Below are positions 12,079 through 21,912 of a stretch of 64,000 nucleotides of DNA, in pieces; position 1 is the first letter of the stretch; each line of letters begins with the position of its first letter. A program made the translations under genes and the position numbers. The stretch comes from Adineta vaga (Eukaryota > Rotifera), in NCBI GenBank assembly GCA_021613535.1, contig CP075494.1, forward strand, positions 16,182,001 to 16,246,000, written 5' to 3'. Under the pieces are notes generated by a model. That model did not search any database. It had not been told where the DNA came from and saw only the letters and a list, made by a program, of their open reading frames with translations.

Positions 12079-13164
12079 TTAATTTATGTAGAAGTTTTGA
12101 CACTGGAGAAGAACACCGACATTGTTTGAATCATAATTTGCCACAATAATATCAGGCATATGGTCATTATTCATGTCAGCTACTGCTACCGACCATGGCT
12201 TCTGACCGACTCGGTAAGTAGCTTGATTCAGAAATGTACCATTACCTGCGTTGATAAGAACACCGATGTTGTCTAAGAGAGTGTTTGCAACAATAATATC
12301 AAGTTTGTTGTCACTATTTATGTCAGCGACTGCTAATGACATTGCACCGATTTCAGATGCATAAGTAACTTGAGAAAGAAACGTACCATTGCCTGTGTTG
12401 AGAAGGACACCGATTGTGTATGGAGTACTGTTTATAACAATAATATCAGGCATGTGATCATTATTCACATCGGCTACTACCACTGGCATTGGAACCATTC
12501 CAACTGTATAAGTAGTCTGATTCAGAAATGTGCCATTACCTGTGTTGATAAGAACACCGATGTTGTCTGAGAAAGTATTTGCAACAACAATATCAAGTTT
12601 ATTGTCACTATTTATGTCAGCTACTGCTAATGACATTGGAGAGATACCAACTGTATAAGTAGTTTGATTCAGAAATGTACCATTGCCTGTATTGATAAGA
12701 ACACTGACATCGCTTGACGCAGTATTTGCAACAACAATATCAAGTTTGTTGTCACCATTTATGTCAGCTACTGCTATTGACCGTGGGCTGCTACCAGTTG
12801 CATACCTAGTTTGAGGCAGAAACGTTCCATTGCCTGCGTTGAAAAGAACACCGACTGTGTGCGTATCTCTGCTTACGACAACAATATCAGGTTTATTATC
12901 ACCATTCATATCATCCACTGCTAATGCTACTGGTCTGTGATCAACTGTATAAACAGTGGGATCTAGAAATATGCCATTGTCTGTATTCAGAAGAACTTTG
13001 ACGCAGTACCCAAAACCGTGTGCAACAACAATATCTGGTTTGTTGTCACTATTCACGTCAGTTACTATTACTGATGTCGGACTAGAATCAACTGCATAAG
13101 TAGCTTGATCTGGAAACCTACTGCTACAATCTATCAAACATAAAAAGTTTTTCCTTGCTAGCAC
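12079..13164 (-). CDS. FG-GAP/VCBS-repeat protein, second type
   Basis: An open frame of about 360 codons with roughly seven 49-residue repeats of the type VADINSDNKLDIVVAN...NIGVLINTGNGTFLNQTTY. The Ca-loop and the NGTF motif are intact in each repeat. The units resemble each other more than those of the giant gene at 6240-10940, so this is a separate lineage of the same fold, in opposite orientation. The frame opens at a GTG, not an ATG. A splice acceptor is likely near 13115-13125 (TTGTAG or CAGTAG), so 5' exons, perhaps with a signal or membrane segment, are missing from this model. It ends LLQCQNFYIN. Probable extracellular adhesion or sugar-binding propeller. Confidence 0.78.
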   Translation of the reverse strand: MLARKNFLCLIDCSSRFPDQATYAVDSSPTSVIVTDVNSDNKPDIVVAHGFGYCVKVLLNTDNGIFLDPTVYTVDHRPVALAVDDMNGDNKPDIVVVSRDTHTVGVLFNAGNGTFLPQTRYATGSSPRSIAVADINGDNKLDIVVANTASSDVSVLINTGNGTFLNQTTYTVGISPMSLAVADINSDNKLDIVVANTFSDNIGVLINTGNGTFLNQTTYTVGMVPMPVVVADVNNDHMPDIIVINSTPYTIGVLLNTGNGTFLSQVTYASEIGAMSLAVADINSDNKLDIIVANTLLDNIGVLINAGNGTFLNQATYRVGQKPWSVAVADMNNDHMPDIIVANYDSNNVGVLLQCQNFYIN

Positions 13165-13746
13165 TCTTAGGACAGTATGCGATCATCATATCTTAAATTT
13201 CGAAGACTTTATCCTATGTAGAATTACAGCGACCAACCTGCGGTCATATTATATTATTCTTGAGAATGTTCGATGTTCCGGAACATAATTTACAGCATTT
13301 ATCTTCCATTCTGCTCGTCTTCATGTGGGATATCTCCATCGAACTGAAAATCGATCAACACATCGAGCTTTTGTGTGTCTCCTGCTAAACTTGTTAATAT
13401 TTCAAGCACTTATTATACCATCAAGAAACGCTTGCCTGTAGACTTGCATAGCTCTTCCTTGTAGAAGAACTGTTCCGACTATCAGCAAACTATTTATCTA
13501 GATTAGGTATGTTATTTTCTCTCGTCATCCCATACTCATACTCAAGATTATTAAATGATTCAAACTTCTCACCTTCAGTTACTTTCGACCAAGTCTCACA
13601 CGGAAGCTTGTTAGCGCCGCCCATTCAAAGCTAAACTCTAGAACTCATATGTTCTATCTAAGAAAAGCATCTGTTAAAGAGAACGTATTTATTAACGTGT
13701 AAACTGCCTCCTGCCCTCCTCCAATGGCTACTCATCTGTAAGATAT

Positions 13747-13789
13747 TTGAGGGTGTGGGTATCTCCTCTTCTTTCACACCCACCCTATA
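13747..13789. repeat. Telomere-like hairpin repeat 5
   Basis: A compact, near-consensus copy: TTGAGGGTGTGGGT, core ATCTCCTCTTCTTTC, right arm ACACCCACCCTATAG. 13165-13746 shows nothing else. Confidence 0.78.
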
Positions 13790-13813
13790 GTAACGAATAA
13801 CTTGTAAGCCTCT

Positions 13814-14307
13814 TTATTTATCCACGATTCGAAATAACCGTGAGTTAGAAAACTGCAAATAGTCTAGTACTACGTAGAAATCATTTAGCATATCGCTCAC
13901 TTTTTGCTGATGATCTTGTTGTCGGTGTTGTTGATGACGTTGTTGATTCTGTGTGAAAAATATGTTATTAAAATGAGACAAAAAGATTAGGTTAGGTTTT
14001 GGTCATAATTGAGCTCTTCTCGATCTATTCATAATGTATCCAGATTTTAATAAATTATAATCAATAAGCTTTCATGAATTCAGATACGTTATCTCACTAT
14101 CTTGATGCATGAATGTGGATGTCTATGTGATTATCATCTCTTATCCACGCACCCATACCCACACTCACACCCTTCTTGTCTGAGTAGTTGATGTTTCTAT
14201 TGAAGTAGAGTTTTTTGGTTCAGCCTAAAATAAATAATTGAAACAAAAGTCATTTCATATTGTTTTCTTTAAATTACCTCGCAAACTTCTATTCTATTGT
14301 GCTTCAT
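13814..14307 (-). CDS. Possible small three-exon gene
   Basis: Three short open segments join in phase. Exon 1 runs from the ATG at 14307 to a donor near 14278 (MKHNRIEVCE). Exon 2 spans about 14225-14173 (AEPKNSTSIE, then Thr-rich, ending RR). Exon 3 runs from about 13952 to the stop at 13814 and is Gln/His-rich, then hydrophobic. The product would be about 72 residues. I do not recognise it. The second donor (G|GTGTGAG) would be supplied by the right arm of the hairpin at 14111-14173 read on the minus strand. It may be the 3' end of a longer gene, or a chance alignment of frames. Confidence 0.3.
14111..14173. repeat. Telomere-like hairpin repeat 6
   Basis: Left arm GAATGTGGATGTCTATGTGA is weak. 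The right arm CCCATACCCACACTCACACCC is strong. Confidence 0.6.
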
Positions 14308-15689
14308 AGTTGATGTTTTGTTGATTGTTTAATACTGATTTAATACTTTTACAATGAAAAATCTACAAGAATTGAGAATGAACACAATAAAGGACGTGCA
14401 ACCTTTCTGGTATCTATACTTGTGAGATAGGACAACCAACTGATTTAGTGTGGGTATGAATAAATCTTATACACACTAATATCTCATTCAATCAATCACA
14501 CTCTCAAGATTAAATTCTTCTTGTCACGACGATAAGACAGAACGAATGGTGTTCGAAAAAATAACTATTCTGATAACGAATCTAACTCGTTATGAATGAC
14601 AGAAACAAATAAAGAAACGAAAAGTAAATGTTGTATGGCTATTATATTTCAAAATATAATTTACTTGCTTATAGTAAAATTATGATATATCAATTTAAGG
14701 AAATATGTTAACTAGAGACTGAACCATGTGAATAGAAGATGATGAATAAAATATCGGTGCAAACTCATTTTTTCTCAGGAAAACTAGCATTTCCTTACAA
14801 AATGTTGGTTTTCAGTGTTGTTTTGAATAGAAATCATAACATATCTTCTCTGACGCAGTATAGGATCCCATATGCTACTTAAATATTTCTTTTATGTTCT
14901 GTATTTACAGTAGATCATAATCCACATACCTTTTATAATTTTGTTCAACACTAATCTTGATAAAATGAAGCGAGCTCATTATTTTTTTTATATATATTGT
15001 TAAAGATTCAACAAATATTTCACCTATAAACAATTTGTATGTTGCTCAAAACGGTCAATAACTGTCAGTTAGTTGCGGATTATCATTCCGTAAGCGCGAT
15101 AATCGCTGATACTTTTTTCAATATTTTTTAGTGTTAAATTATGGTGAAAATCACGGCTCGTTATAAATGAAAGAGAGAGAGAGAGAGCATTAAAACCATT
15201 GGTGATAGCTGCATCGACTAATTTGGCTTGATTTACTTTGGTCTACGAATATTTATTAAAGATGACGCCATAAAAATAATCATCAGCTAATTTATTAACT
15301 AATGGAGAAGATATTACCAGTATCTAATATAATATGTTGTAACTTATTATAATCCACTTTTCTAAAGGAAAAATCAGAAAAGAACTGATGCAAAATGATA
15401 AACCGGTGGTAGCGGACACTTTTGATGAAAAAGAAGTGGTTTGGGTTATTTAGGCGAAGCAAATTGTTGCCTTCTCTAATAAATTACTAGTTTTCATACG
15501 CATCTAAAATACTTCTTCTATTCATTTATCATTTTTGTGCTCGATTAACTTAGAACGTTTCATTCAATTTCGACAAAGCATCATACAGAAAATGTAATCA
15601 TGAGTAGATTGTTAACGAATTGTATTTGATTTATAAGAGGTAATGAGATTTGTTACGGCTTGCAATTGACTATCATTTGAAAATAAATC

Positions 15690-15772
15690 TTGAGGGTGGG
15701 GGTGGTGTAGGATGGGTGTTATTTAAATACTGTAATCATTTCACATTCATGGTGAGATCCACACTCACACCC
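15690..15772. repeat. Telomere-like hairpin repeat 7
   Basis: TTGAGGGTGGGGGTGGTGTA on the left, CCACACTCACACCC on the right, with a loop of about 45 bp. Confidence 0.65.
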
Positions 15773-16149
15773 GCTCGGTGTTTTACTTATGAGGAAAGGC
15801 CACCAAGTGTTCTCTCGCTTTTGAGTTCGAACTCTGCGCATCATGTAGTTCCTAATGAGTTATGAATAACCTGAAAAGATTTCGGACTAATAACTTATTG
15901 CTGATGTGATATTGCATTTTTACGGTAATTTCTAATAGAAAGGCGTGGCCGTTTTTAGGAACGCGATAAAAACTTATTTTCGAATTTCGACTTGACACTT
16001 TGCACAGAAATAGGACTTAATGACAATAGTTTATTATGAAAGTTTCAGACGTTTTCGTTGTTTCTGTCTTAAGGTACGGCTATGTAAAAATATGCCTTTT
16101 ACATTGGACCCTTGATTATGTTGCACAAACGGACTTCAGATATTTCTTG

Positions 16150-16199
16150 AAGATGTGGATTTGTATCTTCACAATACTCACATCAACACTCACACCCTG
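16150..16199. repeat. Telomere-like hairpin repeat 8
   Basis: Left GAAGATGTGGATTTG is degenerate. The right arm ACATCAACACTCACACCC is clear. Confidence 0.5.
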
Positions 16200-16429
16200 A
16201 ACACAAGTAACGCTCGTCGTGCCGATTCACTTTACTCTCGACTGTGAAAGACAGGTATTTTCTGCGTGTGCCAATAGTGAGACGAATTGATGTAGCAACT
16301 CTAAATACGAAGAAACGATTCAAACTTTTTTCTCACATTGGAATAAAAAAAACTTCATTAATGTTGATAATCAATTATATTACAGGAAAATGACAAAAAA
16401 AACATAGATTCAAAAATTAAAAGAATTTG

Positions 16430-17320
16430 TTGAAATTTTAATTTTATCCATTCTTTCAATTCATCGTTATCTTGTCATGCAACAATTAAACATAATTATA
16501 AATATAATTTGATAAAAAGATATTATCATCTGTTCACTATTTTTATATGGAGCTGAACATTTCTTAAAATCGAATTTAATTGTACTTTTTTCTCGAATTT
16601 TATCACAAGTTTTTGATGTTGTACAATTATCCAAACTACAAAAAATAGATATTTGTACATAACGTGCTTGATTAGTTATATGAAATATAACTAAGCGTTC
16701 TATAAATACTGGATTTCAATTAGATTGCGTACGTCATGTTCCACAAATTTTACTTCTTGTTTTGTTTTCATAAATATATTCTGCTTCACATTGTGTACAT
16801 TCATTTGGATAATCTGGAATATATTTATCACAATATTTATTGGTCCGATTGGAATAAAATAAACATGCACGATTAGCATGAGCGCCATTTTGAAGTAAGA
16901 CAAGTTTAAAATAAGAAAATTCATCATTTATTGTTAATGTTTCTAATAAACGTTGAAGTATACTAACATCATTACATCTATCAGTTGAGCAAATCTATTC
17001 AAATGAATATGTTATTCGTTGATCTGCTGGTTCCGATGAAAAACTTTTTGCTCGGGCAGTAACAGATAGTATAAATGTGCTGATAATAAGGATGCATTTG
17101 TAAACATATAATTATTCATTAGAATATAAGTGTCATTTCGATGAAAAGACCATTGTACAGAAATTTGACATGGAAAATTTCTTCTTGATGTTTTACAAGA
17201 ATTTAATTCTGATGGAATATTATCAATTGTAAGTTTTCCATTGTATTCAAGTGCATTGGATGCATAACAGAGAATTTCACATGACGCCTGGTTAAATAAT
17301 ACAAATAAATGAAATAACAT
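16430..17320 (-). pseudogene. Cys-rich secreted-type protein, broken
   Basis: Read on the minus strand, a short hydrophobic start (MLFHLFVLFNQASCEILC) is followed by a Cys-rich sequence spread over at least two frames. Motifs include SELNSCKTSRRNFPCQISVQW, CSTDRCNDVS, CDKYIPDYPNECTQCEAEYIY and SLDNCTT. Stops interrupt it near 16990, 16740 and 16700. The spacing (short Cys pairs, ending CxxDxCN-like) suggests a secreted or GPI-anchored extracellular domain related to the LU/Ly6 class, but I cannot name the family. The frame changes and stops argue for a pseudogene. Confidence 0.5.
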
Positions 17321-17543
17321 ATTTGATTATTGAATGTATTTTAGTTGATTTGGTATAAAATCAAGTGAATATATATAATGATAAGATAAATCATAATGTG
17401 TCATAGTGATATCAGATATATTTAGATAAAAAAATTACTCATTGTTTTTTACATAGGTGTGTTGTAACAACCGATACCATTGATAACAACAACAACAAAC
17501 AAAAATAAATAGTTAAAAGTAGAAGTATGAAAGAGTATAAGAT

Positions 17544-17579
17544 CTTGAGGGTGGGCACCATTTCAACACCCACACCTAT
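17544..17579. repeat. Telomere-like hairpin repeat 9
   Basis: Short copy: TTGAGGGTGGGCACCATTTC then AACACCCACACC. It lies between the broken Cys-rich gene and the pentapeptide gene. Confidence 0.6.
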
Positions 17580-17737
17580 TCCTGGAAAGTCATTAAGGTT
17601 TTAGTAAAATATCGGAGGCAATGAATTGCCAATTGTACAAGAATACTTTAAAACATATCGCGATTCTCTAGATTACACCCAAACTCTTGTATAGTTTTTA
17701 GTAGTCAAACAATTCTTTAAGTGAAATTGTTAAGATT

Positions 17738-19126
17738 TCAAGGTTTCTTTTTAATAAAGGTTCCATTTGGAAGAATTGTTTGATAAAAAACCACATTAGA
17801 CAGAAGCTGTTGATCTGTAAGTCCATGACAACCCGTCAAATTTACATTTGTAAAATTAGCTTTGTTTAATCTCGTTCCAAACATCGAACAATTTATCATT
17901 GATACTGTAATAAATTTGCATTGTTCGAGATTCGCTCCAGATAGATTAACTCGATCAAGTGATGCACCTTCAAATTCAGATGCAAGAAAAGATCCATTTC
18001 TCATATCACTATCGGCCATTGACAGAGAAGAAAATTTTGCTTCTATAAAGTTTGAATGTGCCAAACGAGCACGTAGTAACGACGATCGTATAAACTTACA
18101 ATGAATGCATTGTACACTAGATTCAAAAGAAATCTCATCTAATTTTGTATTTTTACCAAATACTGTTCCATAGATTATAGAATTTGTAAATATTGATTTA
18201 TACATAGTCATATGTCCTTCGAATCGAATATTTGAAATTATAACATTTGACCAATAGGTGTAATCAAGATTAGAATAGTTGAAAATAGGTGAATGTTTAA
18301 ATGTTGCTTTATTAAAAGTTGCATGGGTCATATCAGCTGCTTCAATACGTATATATTTATACTCGAGATGAGCAGTACTTAGATGGGAATCCATTGGATG
18401 GCCAAACTCTACTCCACTAAAATTTGTTCCAAAAAATATCGACTGTTCATGACTCATGTTAAGATCAAAAATACCTGCATCGAATAAACTATCAATCAAT
18501 ATTGTACGATGTTTGGAATCTAATCGACGTAGAGCTGCTCCTGTTTTCATTTGTAGTGCGAGTAAAAATTTATCAAATGAATCATTCAGTGAAGTACTAT
18601 GGAAGTCTATTAGTAATGTTGCTAAATCATCTTGATATTTGAATAAAACATTTTCCTGTTGATGATATTCTTCGATGAAAAGATCATCCCTATGATTTTC
18701 TTGAGCTGCACGAAATTCATAGATTCGTTCATTCTCAGATTGATTACGTTTTCTATCAGCAAGTTCATAATCTTGTATTCGTTGATCATTTATCATTGTC
18801 AAATCAAGGTCACGCTGTAATCGTGTATTTTCTTTATCTTCTTGACGTTGAAGACGAGCAGTTTTTCGATCTTCCTCACGTTGATGACGTGCTAATTCTA
18901 AATCATGTTGACGAAGTTCAGCGGCTTGTGCAGCATCTTCATCACGATTGGATTGAGCCGCATTCTGTTGTTGAATTGCTATGACCAACGTGAAAATTCC
19001 AATCATTATTGGAATCGCAGCATCTGAGAGTACTTTAACTATATCGGATGATGTTAAGCCACAACAACAAGTCTTTTTTCTTTCAGAACCATTGACATTT
19101 TCAGTATTGGTATGAGCGTCTGACAT
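17738..19126 (-). CDS. Pentapeptide-repeat membrane protein, copy A
   Basis: A single-exon 462-residue protein. Order: a short N-terminus with a CCC cluster (about 20-22), one hydrophobic helix (about 36-52, IPIMIGIFTLVIAI), a highly charged coiled coil (about 57-165, Arg/Glu/Gln-rich, e.g. HQREEDRKTARLQRQEDKEN), a helical linker, then a right-handed beta-helix of pentapeptide repeats (about 225-450; A(D/N)Lxx-like units such as ANFTNVNLTGC). I infer an oligomeric membrane-anchored scaffold; no catalytic residues are seen. Its head-to-head partner at 19416-20807 has the same architecture and length, with 290 bp between the start codons. The start is fixed by conservation of the N-terminus between the two. 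Confidence 0.85.
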   Translation of the reverse strand: MSDAHTNTENVNGSERKKTCCCGLTSSDIVKVLSDAAIPIMIGIFTLVIAIQQQNAAQSNRDEDAAQAAELRQHDLELARHQREEDRKTARLQRQEDKENTRLQRDLDLTMINDQRIQDYELADRKRNQSENERIYEFRAAQENHRDDLFIEEYHQQENVLFKYQDDLATLLIDFHSTSLNDSFDKFLLALQMKTGAALRRLDSKHRTILIDSLFDAGIFDLNMSHEQSIFFGTNFSGVEFGHPMDSHLSTAHLEYKYIRIEAADMTHATFNKATFKHSPIFNYSNLDYTYWSNVIISNIRFEGHMTMYKSIFTNSIIYGTVFGKNTKLDEISFESSVQCIHCKFIRSSLLRARLAHSNFIEAKFSSLSMADSDMRNGSFLASEFEGASLDRVNLSGANLEQCKFITVSMINCSMFGTRLNKANFTNVNLTGCHGLTDQQLLSNVVFYQTILPNGTFIKKKP

Positions 19127-19415
19127 ATGTTTTGTTTTGTTTGAAATGAAAGAGTTATGAGTATGTAAAGCAATTCAAATGAAAACATTTTGACATGATC
19201 ATATATTTGTATGTTTGATTGGTATGTTGTTTATTAATTCTCATGATGTTTAGACTATTGCTAATATTATGATAAACGTGATTAAATTTAGTCATGTCAA
19301 TATATTTCATCAATCAATTTGATTTTCCACGAACAGATGTACAAATTATTGATCATGTCAAAATGTTTTCACTTCGTCTTTTCATAACTCTTCAATTTCT
19401 TGTAAAATAAAACGT
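19127..19415. promoter_or_regulatory. Shared divergent promoter region of the pentapeptide pair
   Basis: 289 bp of AT-rich DNA between two start codons facing away from each other. Transcription of both genes must start in or near it. No specific motif was identified. Confidence 0.45.
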
Positions 19416-20807
19416 ATGCAAGACGGTGCTGCTAATACCGAGAGATTGAATGACCATAAAAGAAAAATCACTTGCTGTTGTTGTACTGTGGCGGTGCGTA
19501 GTACAGTATTTTTTACTTCGAAGGTTGTTGTACCACTGATTGTGGGTGTATTTACTGTAATTATTGCGATTCATCAACAGAATGTGGCTCAATCAAATCG
19601 TGATAAAGATGCTGCACAAGCTGCTGAACTTCGTCAACATGATTTAGAAGATGCACATCGTCGACGTGAAGAAGATCGAGAAGAAGCTCGCATTCAACGT
19701 GAAGAAGATAAAGAGAATGCCCGATTACAACGTGAACTTGATTTAAAAATAGCCCATGATAAACAATTACAAGAATATGAACTTGTTGAAAGACAACTTA
19801 ATCTTTCTCAAAGCCAACGTGAACATGAATTTCGATTGACTAAACAAAATCGTATCAATGATCTTATTTTAGAAGACGAACGTGAGAAAGAAACAATTCT
19901 TCTCAATTATCAATATGATCTATCGAGATTATTGTTGAATTATCAACATATGTTAATGAACTCATATGAACCTATTCGATTTACAATTCAAATGAAGACA
20001 AAAGCAGCTCTACGTCGATTAGATCCACTACGTCGTACTATTGTAATTCGAAATATAATGCAATCTGGTCTTTTAGATATTGATTGGGAGGGTTCAAAAT
20101 CATTTCTTTACAAATCAAATCTTAGTGGTGTTGATTTTAGTGCTTCACGGGGTTCAAATATTTCAGAATATGTTCTCAAATATGAAAATCTTAACATAGA
20201 AATGGCTGATGGTCGTTTTGCGATACTTCGTCATATAAGTATCACTGATCATCTTTCTTTTCGTCTTTCTAATTTCGACTATACTGATTGGTCATATAGT
20301 GAATTGACAGATGTAACATTTGCAAATTTTGCTACGATGAATCAAGCGAAATTTACTGGAACAAGATTTGTTGATGTTACTTACGATGATATCGAAATGA
20401 ATCATGTTTCATTTGAGCACAATGAATATTGTAAAGGTTGTATTTTTCTCAAATCATCATTAGAAGAAGCGAAATTGAATTATTCAATTTTTTCATCGTC
20501 ATTTTTTATGAATTTATCAATAACAGATGGTAATATGAGTCATAGTTCCTTTCTTCATTCTGACTTTTCAGATGTGATACTTGATCGAGTAGATCTTTCG
20601 GCATCTACTTTTTTCGACTGCAAATTTACACGAGTATCACTTGTAAATTGTTCATTATTCAAAACAACATTTAAAAATACATTTTTTGCCGGTGTTAACA
20701 TGACGGGATGCAAAGGATTTGACAAAGAACATAGGGCTAATCTAGGTGGAAGTTCCTATATTCTTCCCAATGGAACATTCTATCGAGGACATGAAATAGT
20801 CATTTAA
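19416..20807 (+). CDS. Pentapeptide-repeat membrane protein, copy B
   Basis: A single-exon 463-residue paralogue of the gene at 17738-19126. The same blocks occur in the same order: CCCC cluster (about 22-25), hydrophobic helix (about 37-52, VVPLIVGVFTVIIAI), the shared AQSNRDKDAAQAAELRQHDLE segment, charged coiled coil, a conserved MKTKAALRRLDP segment, then pentapeptide repeats (about 225-450, e.g. LNYSIFSSSFF, LDRVDLSAS, FAGVNMTGCKG). It ends with an NGTFYRG tail like NGTFIKK in copy A. The pair has diverged considerably but both frames are open, so both are probably functional. Role inferred as a membrane-anchored scaffold. Confidence 0.85.
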   Translation: MQDGAANTERLNDHKRKITCCCCTVAVRSTVFFTSKVVVPLIVGVFTVIIAIHQQNVAQSNRDKDAAQAAELRQHDLEDAHRRREEDREEARIQREEDKENARLQRELDLKIAHDKQLQEYELVERQLNLSQSQREHEFRLTKQNRINDLILEDEREKETILLNYQYDLSRLLLNYQHMLMNSYEPIRFTIQMKTKAALRRLDPLRRTIVIRNIMQSGLLDIDWEGSKSFLYKSNLSGVDFSASRGSNISEYVLKYENLNIEMADGRFAILRHISITDHLSFRLSNFDYTDWSYSELTDVTFANFATMNQAKFTGTRFVDVTYDDIEMNHVSFEHNEYCKGCIFLKSSLEEAKLNYSIFSSSFFMNLSITDGNMSHSSFLHSDFSDVILDRVDLSASTFFDCKFTRVSLVNCSLFKTTFKNTFFAGVNMTGCKGFDKEHRANLGGSSYILPNGTFYRGHEIVI

Positions 20808-20990
20808 ATGCATATCAAAGGACTGCCAGAATTTATTCAGAGACTCAAACCTTCGAGTCAGACATTCGAAGAAGGATTGAACATATGTAATGATTTTGTT
20901 GATTTCTGGAAACAATTTTCGTTTATATCAGTGAAATAAATTTATAATAACGATATAGCCGGTATTCGACAAATAATAACTAATTCACTA

Positions 20991-21060
20991 CGGGTAGGTG
21001 TGAATATGGTGTGGGTGTGGTTCTGAATATACCTGAGTCTATACTCTTAACACACATCCA
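20991..21060. repeat. Telomere-like hairpin repeat 10
   Basis: Left CGGGTAGGTGTGAATATGG then GTGTGGGTGTGG. The right arm is weak (AACACACATCCA). 20808-21912 holds no recognised gene, only this and the next copy. Confidence 0.55.
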
Positions 21061-21445
21061 TGGCCAATAAGTCATCAGTGTAATATCAATTTCATGCTTG
21101 AATAATCTTAAATTATTTTTACAATAGAAGAAGATTCTCTGACTATAAACATATATGTAAACTTTTAATATTTTATTGTATTTATTTGTAATGCTAGTTA
21201 TTCACATTCGAGGATTATAGCTCAGTTCTTTCTCATAGAAATCGTGTTATTAACTATCATTAGATTTGAGTTTCTCGACTTCGATTATCTCTCAGTCAAG
21301 TTTTAGGGAAAATTATGTCTTGTAGTTGAAACGTTTTTTTTCCATCAATCAGAGAAGTGCGGACACACAAACAAGCAAGTACAAGCGGACAGTTTATGCT
21401 TGCAAGACTCTTCTCCAGAAGAAAGAGAAAATCACAATTTCATCT

Positions 21446-21500
21446 AGGGTGAGTGTGGATGTTCGCTCGTAACTGACCTTTTACCCTCGCCCACACCCAT
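21446..21500. repeat. Telomere-like hairpin repeat 11
   Basis: Left AGGGTGAGTGTGGATG, right ACCCTCGCCCACACCC. Confidence 0.68.
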
Positions 21501-21912
21501 ATTTGTATTAATTTGAAAGAGATCAATAAATATCTTTGAAATCAATGATGTTCACCGTAAAGATATTTTAATTACATTTGAAATACTTATATATTCTTTG
21601 ATTTCATTGAAAAAGATTGAACATTTCTTCGGAAGAATTTTGTCAATAAAAACAAAGACTAATATTGATCAAATTTCTTTTTCTTTTAATTGAAAAATGA
21701 TATTTGATGAACACCGATATGTTTATTTTGTCGATCAATATATGAACTTCATATCAAATGTCCAAAACAAATATAAAGAATGTGAGAAAAATCTTTAAGA
21801 TTATTTGTTTTTCTTATGTTTTGTAGATGCAAAGAATTGTCAAAGAAAAAGTTTTGTTTAACAATTCTGATTGAAACGCTTCCATTCACTACTAAAAACG
21901 TTTCTATTCTAA

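Larger units (their letters stand above)
14308..16430. other. Intergenic stretch, no gene recognised
   Basis: AT-rich, with a (GA)n run at about 15172-15188 and two hairpin repeats (15690, 16150). The short ORFs show no coherent protein features. Confidence 0.5.
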
